Source: Sphaerolaimus hirsutus (taxonomy: Eukaryota; Nematoda; Chromadorea; Monhysterida; Sphaerolaimidae). Taken from it: a stretch of 64,000 nt of DNA. The first letter of the stretch is position 1. Every line of letters begins with the position of its first letter. Location of the stretch: contig OZ038453.1 of assembly GCA_964036195.1 (NCBI GenBank), forward strand, positions 2,375,438 to 2,439,437, read 5' to 3'. Below are positions 9,376 to 18,200 of the stretch, in pieces. A program made the translations under genes and the position numbers. The notes beneath the pieces are model-generated. The model was given only the letters and a program-made list of their open reading frames with translations, made no database searches and had not been told where the DNA came from.

Positions 9376-11433
9376 ACAGAAGAAGAAATCCACGTGTTGC
9401 AACGTCTACTAAACGCACGGGAACACCGCGCCCTGGCGCTCCGTTCACGACTTTTGTCGCTTTCCAACGCTAGTTCCATGCCCAACGCTATTGCCGGTGA
9501 TGTGATCAATGGATGGAAGGGGGTCAAAAGTAGCCATGTGTTAGTTGAGGGGGTTTAGGGTCGTTTTTAGTGGATTTTTTGGTGAATTTCTGAATTGAAC
9601 TACCGTATTGTTTTGGAAAAGGACCCCGGGGGCCAGATTTAATTCTCCCTACAGATTTGTAGGGTAGGGCGTACGCCCAATAGATTTTTCAAAGTTCAGC
9701 CGCATCGACGCACATGCACAGAGAGCAAGGCGGTTTGTAAAATATACGAAACCATTCCTTAAGGTCGCCGATATTGCAATATGACGTATATCGCTTCTAT
9801 TTTCGCCCGGAAATCACTATTTCGTCATTTCTTGGCCGTCTGCCAATTCGTTTTTTATTTTATTTTGTCGGGCGGGTTACTCGCATAAGTCGCGCTTTTG
9901 TGTAGTCAGGTGATCACTTTTTTAGTGTTCACTGTCTGCAACCGAAACCATGAGGGCAGAGACAAGAAAGAAATGCATGCACGAGCGTACAAAAGCGCGA
10001 CTTATGCGAGTAACCCGCCCGACAAAATAAAATAAAAAACGAATTGGCAGACGGCCAAGAAATGACGAAATCGTGATTTCCGCGCCAAAATCGAGGCGAT
10101 ATACGTCATATTGCAATATCGGCGACTTTTAGAGATGGCATTCGTATATTTTATGAACCGCCTTGCTCTCGGTGCATGTGCGTCGATGCGGCTGAAATTT
10201 AAAAAATATATCGGGCGTACGCCCTACCCTACAAATCTGTCGGGAGAATTAAATCTGGCCCCGGGACTCATTTTTGACAGAAATAAATGCGGGGATTTTT
10301 CAAGAAAGGCAGCTATTCCTGCCTGTAGAACGGCAGAATACCCCAAAATCGTAAATACTTTTGTCACTGTCACAAAATGTCAAAAACGCCGCACAGATAC
10401 CAGCGCACGAATGAAGCAGTTTCGCAAACGTCCGACATGGTGCGCAGCGGCATCAACCAGCTCAAGTCGTCCGACACTTTTAAGGCACTGGATAGAGCCG
10501 TGGAAAATGTCACCGTTAGTGTGCTTTGGGGCAGTTGTTAAATAATACCGCGAGCTTTTGGAAAATGTGAGCACATGTGTGTGCATACTCGGCGGACCGC
10601 AAGGTATGCGCCAAAAATTATTTATGTCTTGGTCGATTACGCGGGAGCTGGATACTTATGTAGCACTTTCACAAAAAGAAAAAGGCGGAGTCGCGTAGAA
10701 ATGAGGAATGTTTTGTCCCGTCATGTTTTTTCTTTTTTTGCTCGAATTATTTTTATTTTATTAATGATGACGTTATGACTCATGATGGAGTGTTTCCTTC
10801 AGAAAAAATGCATAGCATGCGGTCCGCCGAGTATACCGAAATTTATCATGGATATCGCATGCTTAAATCGTTGGCACGCTTCCAATGTGCACGTAACGTG
10901 CACATTGAAAGCGTGCCATGCTATCGGAGTGCAGCCATAACATTAAAACCTTACCTTTTCCCTCCCCAACCTTCAGACCAAATTGGCCGCTTCCGTCTCG
11001 CTGCACACCAACCTGAACGTGTCCGGCGTCGACGGCACCGAGCCCGCCGACGACAAAAACGTCCATTCCGCCAGGTGCCAGTCCCGCACCCTGTGAAGTG
11101 TGAAGTAAGTGTCGAATGTCATGTAAAATGTCATTCAAATTTGTCAATTGCGATGCAAAACGTCAAAGGGTGAGTAATTTTTTTCAGATTGACATTTGAC
11201 ACTTGACTTAAAACTTCACACGGTGTGGGACTGCCCCCAGAATGAGTTATTCGAATGGAAAGGAGGGCGGCGGCAAATGTTTGACGTCTCGTTCTCAGTG
11301 CGAGAAAAGCGATTTGGCAGGTGATGCATTGGCGGGAAATTTGAAAAATTCTTGGCAAATGTCCAAGAGCGATAGCGGTACGACTGAGAGCGTCCAGTCG
11401 ATCGTCAGTGATGTGCACGAAGTCGGGAATTGA
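9376..11433 (+). CDS. TPD52: TPD52-like (tumor protein D52 family) gene
   Basis: Four exons: 9376-9522, 10404-10514, 10977-11074, 11241-11433 (TGA). Joined they stay in phase and give 182 residues; the true N-terminus is missing. Exon 1 (acceptor TTCTTTCAG) encodes a coiled-coil, TEEEIHVLQRLLNAREHRAL, ending near INGWKG. Exon 2 gives RTNEAVSQTSDMVRSG and SSDTFKALDRAVENV. These align with the D52 coiled-coil, the GWQ motif and the TFKSFEEKVENL segment I recall for this family of small coiled-coil vesicle-trafficking proteins. Exons 3 and 4 are a divergent Ser/Gly/Asp-rich tail. Intron 3 is exactly a TIR element; intron 1 holds a 632-bp foldback and intron 2 another TIR element. The donor at 9523 (GTCAAA) and acceptor at 10403 are weak, so that junction could be off by several codons. 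The gene converges on the receptor gene at 12204. Confidence 0.62.
9630..10261 (+). mobile_element. Foldback element, GGGCCAGATTTAATT ends, CGG duplication
   Basis: Two inverted arms of about 280 bp (GGGCCAGATTTAATTCTCCC ... AATTAAATCTGGCCC) surround a short loop. Flanking CGG at 9627-9629 and 10262-10264 is a 3-bp target duplication. It lies in intron 1 of the TPD52-like gene. A second copy is at 18013-18642. Confidence 0.78.
10584..10836 (+). mobile_element. TIR element with ATACTCGGCGGACCGC ends
   Basis: The left end ATACTCGGCGGACCGCA is matched by the inverted right end TGCGGTCCGCCGAGTAT. It lies in intron 2 of the TPD52-like gene. Degenerate relatives occur at 50092-50276 and near 28876. 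Just downstream, 10870-10921 is a separate hairpin: TTGGCACGCTTC, then GTGCACGT/ACGTGCAC, then GAAAGCGTGCCA. Confidence 0.6.
11075..11240 (+). mobile_element. Introner-like element forming TPD52-like intron 3
   Basis: The exon ends CCAG and the intron begins GTGCCAGTCCCGCACCC; the far end is GGTGTGGGACTGCCCC followed by CAG and the next exon. The inverted ends match (CAGTCCCGCACC/CAGTCCCACACC, then TGTGAAGT on both sides). CAG at 11072-11074 and 11238-11240 is the 3-bp target duplication, so element plus one duplicate equals the intron. The interior carries TGACATTTGACACTTGAC-type words. Splicing restores an AG|A codon in frame. Confidence 0.82.
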
Positions 11434-11500
11434 TGTTATATGAAATGTGATATTTATATAGTCTATTTACTGATGTGAAATCTACCATATGTCCCATCTG

Positions 11501-11506
11501 AATAAA
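11501..11506 (+). terminator. AATAAA polyadenylation signal, TPD52-like gene
   Basis: AATAAA lies 68 bases after the TGA of the last TPD52-like exon. Confidence 0.55.
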
Positions 11507-11562
11507 GAAACAATCCTACTTACTTGTATTATTTAGCTGCGTTTACAGCTTGAGTAACGTAC

Positions 11563-12010
11563 TGTATTTCCTTGAATTACCACCCCCTTTAAATAACCCC
11601 CTTCGAGATACCCCACGTGTAATAGGTTGGGGAAATAAAAGACCCCCTTGAAATACCCCCACCCGTATTGAGTGTAGAGAATGTAACCCACAAAACTGCA
11701 TTTTGTGATCTGTGTAACGCAGGACACTGAAAATGAATTGTGTTGTTGTAAACAACTAAATAAATGTAAATAATTCAAGGTAAACTCTAACATATAAGGT
11801 ACCCTATATTATAGGTAAGGTATAACTATTGTCAGTAAAAAGCTGACAAAATCTATATAAGGTATAGGTTATATTGGTGTTGGATTTTTCTACATCTGAG
11901 CATGTGGATGTGAAATTTCATAAAATTTGCGGTATTTCATAAAATTTCATACAATAGTAAAACCTCCCTCGATTACGCCCTCCTTGAAAAATCCCCCCTA
12001 AAATTTTGCT
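11563..12010. repeat. Degenerate TA/CCCC MITE debris
   Basis: CTGTATTTCCTTGAATTACC followed by CCCCTTGAAATACCCCC words, and a second C-rich patch at 11965-12002, are fragments of the CCGTATTT family. No complete right end was found. No gene is visible between the two convergent genes. Confidence 0.45.
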
Positions 12011-12158
12011 GGTGAAAAAAGCCGATGAAACAACTATTTTCTAATCTTAAAGAGTAGAAATTCTCTAGTGCACAGGAAATTGTGACCAAGTGAGTGTCTG
12101 TTTTTGCAATCATTACCTAAATACAATGTCACAACCATTTTATTCATCAATAAAATCA

Positions 12159-12164
12159 TTTATT
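12159..12164 (-). terminator. AATAAA polyadenylation signal, receptor gene
   Basis: Minus-strand AATAAA sits about 40 bases downstream of the stop codon at 12204; a second one is at 12139-12144. This supports 12204 being the 3' end of a real minus-strand gene. Confidence 0.5.
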
Positions 12165-12203
12165 TACATGATCACATTGGTTTAAAAAATATCAAACCAC
12201 AAA

Positions 12204-15200
12204 TCACAGCTGAGTGTCATCCTGTCCAAATAAATGAACATAGTATTCATCAACTTTCTGACATGGATCAACACCAGTGACAACTGACGGTGACAACATT
12301 TTGCACCGTTCTTCGTGACAATTGTCACTGTGTTCACCAGCAATGACACTTGACGGTGACAACATTTTGCACCGTTCTTGGTGACAATTGTCATTGTGTT
12401 CACTAGCAATGACACTTGGTAGTGACAACATTTTGCACTGTTCTTGGTGACAATTGTCATTGGGCACCCGTAGCTCATTGTCAAAAAACTCGACGCTCCC
12501 GAAGTGCTTCAAATTTGACGATGATTTTGATTCGATTTTTCTCAACAAAGGAACACTCCTTCTCTCGGCCGATTTAATTCTTTTTCTCTGATTATAACGT
12601 TTATTTTTCACCCGCGGAGTTACGGGTTTGCCACGGTTTTTATTTCTGTTAGTAATGAGTTTGTTAGCAGTTATAGATGGATCATTACCTGCACGTTGTA
12701 AATGTAATGTAAGCCATGTAAAATGTTAAACAAGTGGTTTGGAACAGAGTTGTTAAAAGCAGCAAACGTTTTAAAAGTATACCGTATTTCCTCGAATTAC
12801 CCCCCCCCCCCGAGGGGGGGGGGGAAAGTAAAGGTAAAGTATTCATCTTTTTCTAACGCCCTGTATGCAGAAAATGTAACGTACTTTTTTATTTTTACTC
12901 ATGAGTTACTCATGTTCCTGTAAAATGTTAAAGTTGATATTTTTGATAATTTTTGCTCAAATTTTCACTCAAATCACTACTTTTAATACCTTTTTGCGCA
13001 TTTTCACCTGCAAATTCACTATTTCATTTGCTTTTCGCCTATTTTCACCTATTTTTCTTAATATAGGTACCCATTTTTGGCATTTCCCTATTCCATGCCT
13101 TCAAAAGCCTATATTAAAACCTATATTATAGACGTTTACTGTAGTCAAGTACTTTGAAAGTATGTACCTATATTCATGTATTTACTGGGTAAATACACTT
13201 ACATTTCTTCCCCAAACAATATCCTTATATGGCTGGTGAAAAAATACCCGAAGGACAAGCTTTTATGTCTTTAAATTTTAAAAATTTTGTTTGCAATCAG
13301 TACTTGTCACGTGAATATAAATAGTTTACTCATTTAACCAAAGTAAAAATAGGTACTCACTTTTACATTTTCTGGAGTAAAGTATGTTTACTCATGTTTA
13401 CTCATGAGAAAAGGTAAAAAAAACTACTTTACTTTTCTGTACTCAGTGGGTGAGTAAAACACTTATGGTTAACTTACACATACTTTGAAAAAAGTACAGT
13501 ACTTTTAACAACTAACTAACTGTGTATTTACCTCGCGTGATTTTCTCTTATTATGTTAGACAGTTATTTTGGTATGTACCCTTGACGCGCGTCGCCAATT
13601 GTGGTAATAACTTAAATGAAAACTCTTCATAAAACTCACATTCTCCGGGCCACGCAAACGGCCACTTGGACACGCAGCCGCAAAGTGTCAAATTCACTGT
13701 GCATTTCGTCATTCCATCGCTGTCGCCCGAAATCCGGACGCATTTGCACCGAAATCCTTGGCACAGTGCCAAACAGTGCGACCGCACATCCGCGCTCAAT
13801 ACTACCAGGGGGCAGTCCCAGACCCTGTAAAATGCCCTGTAAAATGTCATATGTCATGCAAAGTGTCAAAAGTCATGTAAAATGCCCTGCAAAATGGCAA
13901 CCTTTTGACACTTTGCATGACATTTGACATTTTGCAGGGCATTTTACATGACTTTTGACACTTTGCATGACATTTGACATTTTGCAGGGCATTTTACATG
14001 ACTTTTGACACTTTGCATGACATTTGACATTTTGCAGGGCATTTTCCATGACTTTTGACACTTTCCATGACATTTGACATTTTGCAGGGCATTTTACATG
14101 ACTTTTGACACTTTGCATGACATTTGACATTTTACAGGGCATTTTACAGGGTCTGGGATTGGCACCAGTAGATAGGGATTCGAAAGCACCGAAGAATATA
14201 GACTGATGTACCAGAGAATGACGGTGATTATCCACGATGTGCGCGTGGTTAGAAAAGATGGGAAATAGCGAATAATTATCCTGAAATGGTGTAGACAGAT
14301 TTTTGTAATGAAGTTATGAAGTCACATACCGAATATGGTAAAGTGCTGTTTGTCGACCCACTTCATGGGCAAGTGGTTGCAAAGTTATAGCCATGCGAAC
14401 TTTGGCGGACCCCCCCCCCCAAATGCTACCCAGAAAATCCCCTATGCGCGCAAGGTCCCAATTTGTGCTTGTGACATTCACAATCACATTGGCCAAAATT
14501 TGACCTTGTGCACTTTTTACTAGGTAAACATGGGTATTTCTGCTTGTGACACCGAAAATTCCGCTTGTGACAGTCACAAGCGCACAAGCACTTACGCCGC
14601 CTATGACCCACTTGAATTATTCCCCCTGTTGCAAAATTTACCCCTGTTAGATGAGTGATGAAAAATAATTCCGCAGTCGAATAATTACCCCATATGATAA
14701 ATTTGTTGTGTATAATTTGAAAATGGCACATTATTTTGTTAACAAAGCATATAGGTATCATGAAATGAGTTGATAATTTGGCTTGACAATTGTGACGAAA
14801 AATACCCCCCCCCCCTTGAATAGTTCCCCCTCAAAAGAGTCTGATGAAAAGATTATTCCCTAGGGGAATTATTTGAGCAAATATGGCTAGTTACCTGGTT
14901 ACGATGCTCATAGATAGAAATAAGCACAGTACACAACCAATGATGAGCAAATTTACATTAGCTTTTCTGCTGATTACTACTGCTGGACTGTTTCTGCTTG
15001 TCACAGCTGTAAATAAATTAGTAAAACTAGAAGACATAAACTTACTAAAGAATACCGTAAATGCTCCAATAAGGCGACTGTCGGTTTATTGTTTTCAGCA
15101 CATTTTTGGGGGTCGCATTATTGGAGGGGTCGCTTTATTGGAGAGGGTCGCATTGTATTTTTCGACACCTCAACAACTCAACTGTTCATGTAACTCGTAT

Positions 15201-18200
15201 GAGCAAGGCATCGTAAAACAATATTGTTAAGCAAAAATCACCACAATTCCACAAAATTTGCTAAATTTGCCTAATTAGCAACGTCCGAAGATTGCAACAT
15301 CATTTTCTTACGTCCGTTTTCTATTTTTTTTTTTCTTTGGGGGTCGCATTATTGGAGAGGGTCGCTTTATACTTAGACAACATGTCAAAGGGGGTCGTAC
15401 TATTGGAGAGGTCGCTTTATTGGAGGGGGGTCGTCCTAATAGAGCATTTACGGTACTTGGTAATCAGAGTTGTTAAAAGTACTGAACTTCTTTCAAAGTA
15501 AACGTCAACGTAAAGTATTTTTATTTTACTCACGGCGGAGTACAGAAAACAAAGTATTTTTTTTACGTTTACACTGGGTAAAACATGAGTAACATACTTT
15601 TTTCAACGGGAAAATGTAAAAGTGGTATTTTTCTCGCAGAAAACGTAAACGTGAGTATTTTCTTCACAGTATATGTAAAACTGAGTATTTTCTTATAGAA
15701 CACACGTAACAGTCACCATTTTTTCAATTTTTACTTTGGAATACATCAAATATGTGTTTCTCTCCTGATAAGTATTTCTCAGGAAAATATCCAATGTCTG
15801 TCACATGCTGTCAAAATGTCACTTTCTATGTCCCCGTAAAATACTTTTTCGGTATTCGCGTACTTTCAAAAAGTACGCGAGTAAGTGAGTACCGGAACCG
15901 GTATATTTTTTCGGGTGGAAACGTAAATGTATTTACGCAGTACTCGAGTATACGTATTTATCGAGTAAACGTAAATACGTTTAAACAACTATGTTGATAA
16001 TAAACAAGTAAAACAAGTACAAAATAATAATATTAACTCACCTCTGACAATTTTACGGCCTTGTATCCTTGACATGAACACAGCAACAACATAGACCGAA
16101 ATGGTGAAAGTGCACAGCGCGGCATATGAAATGTCGCTGTATGAATCTATAGCCATTCTCAAAATTTTATTGTGGCTGCTTATAACTCCCTGATCGTTCA
16201 CATGCAACTGGGAATAAAAATGAAATGTTTGCATGCGTATTTGAAAGTTATTTTTCAATTTTACAATTTTATTTGCAAAATATCCGACGCCGGCAGACCG
16301 CAATCTACCGTATTTCCTCGAAATACCCCCCTCAAAGTGGGCACTATGATATTGTGGTCCGGGAAATGCATAACAGACGTTCAAAACACTTACTGCGTTA
16401 CGTTAGAACATCGTTTATACCATCTACATCCTTATATAAGGCTGTAAAAACTTATAAATGGTGGTTATTGTTGCATTTTTCACGTTTTTCTCTCAAAATT
16501 ATCACTCTGAGAAAATAAACCCCCTGGGGGTATTTCGAGGAAATACTGTATGCGTTCAAAATTACTTTGGACAAACGTTATTTGCACTCTCTATGGGCTA
16601 AATTTCTCCGCAAACGAGCCAGATACCTATGTAGATACATAGCTGGCTGAGTTAGTTCGGGGGGGGGGGGGGGTAGAGATGTAAAGGCAGCGGGGCACCG
16701 GTGCCCCGGTGCTGGGCACCGTAGGGCACCAGCACCGTAGGGCACCAGCACTGCTGCTGGTGCGGTGCCATTTCGATTTTGCGAGGTGTCCTGCCGGTGC
16801 CGGTGCCATTTTTTTCAGAATAGCACCGGTGCTGGTGCGGTGCGGTGCCAATTTTTGACAGGTACCCATGGTGTTGGCGCCAGCCAAAAAAAGAAGGCAC
16901 TGGGAAAGGCACCGGCAGGGTTGCAAGGGCTTGAAGCGTGTGCGCTGAAGCGTTGGCTTCAGGCTTTTTTTCAGAATGGCACCGGTGCGGGCGCGGTGCG
17001 GTGCCATTTTTTGACCGGTGCCCCAGGGTGCCAGGTGCCTTTTCACGCGATTGGAGAGGTGCCGGTGCGGTGCCATTTTCCCGGTGCCTTTAACATCACA
17101 AGGTGTGGGGGGGGGGTTCCAGTGATAGTAGCTAAAAAATTTGCTTTGGGATGGATAGATGGCTGGAGCGTTCCAGGGTACCCCCCTGTTCTAGACCCCT
17201 GCAAACAAATGTATCATTTTACCTGGGGGCCACACATCAGAAATGGTACTGAGAAAGCCACTGCCCCGCCCCACTGCAGCGTGAGTAGATTCTTCAATTT
17301 TCCAACGCTTATCAGCTGAAATTGGTTTAAAAATAATGTAACTGTTTTGTGTTGCATTTATGGCCAGTTTCGCGAGTGGCAAAGTGAAGATTTAACTTTA
17401 CCGTTAACTCTTAAGTTTAGGCTTTACTTCATTTACTCTTTACTTTACTCTTTTTTCTTTACTCTCAACCGCACTCTTTACTTTACCATTTACTCTCAAC
17501 TGTACATTTTACTTTACTCTTTACTCTCAACTGTACATTTTCCTTACTTCTTTACATCTAACGTTACTTTTTACTCTTTACCTTTAAATTTACCCTTAAC
17601 TTTCACATTTACTCGTTACTATTTACTTTTAACTTTACCCTTAACTTTACTCTTTACTATTTACTTTTCACTTTACCCTTAACTTTACTATTTACTATTT
17701 ACTTTTAACTTTACCCTTAACTTTACGATTTACTTTAAACTTTACCCTTAACTTTACTCTTTACTATTTAGTTTTAACTTTACCCTTAACTTTACTATTT
17801 ACTATTTACTTTTAACTTTACCCTTAACTTTACTATTTACTTTTCACTTTACCCTTAACTTTACTCTTTACTATTTACTTTAAACTTTAGCTTTAACTTT
17901 ACTCTTTACTCTTTACTTTTAACTTTACCCTTAAACTTTACTCGTTACTATGTACTTTTAACTTTACCCTTAACTTTACTCTTTACTTTGCCACTTGCAG
18001 AACTGGCCCCAGGGGTCAGATTTAATTCTCCCTACAGATTTGTAGGGTAGGGCGTACGCCGGATAGATTTTTTAAGTTCAGCCGCATCGACGCACATGCA
18101 CCGAGAGCAAGGCGGTTTGTAAAATTTACGAAACCATCCCTTAAGGTCGCCGATATTGCAATATGACGTATATCGCTTCGATTTTGGCCTGGAAATCACT

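Noticed and set aside
9922..10116. A 64-codon frame conserved almost identically at 18304-18498
   Set aside because: Conservation is due to two copies of the same foldback arm; the rest of the element is equally conserved and palindromic.
13873..14235. 120-codon minus frame with KCPAKCQMS-type repeats
   Set aside because: It starts in a wrong frame of the TM7 exon and runs through the tandem words of the introner element.
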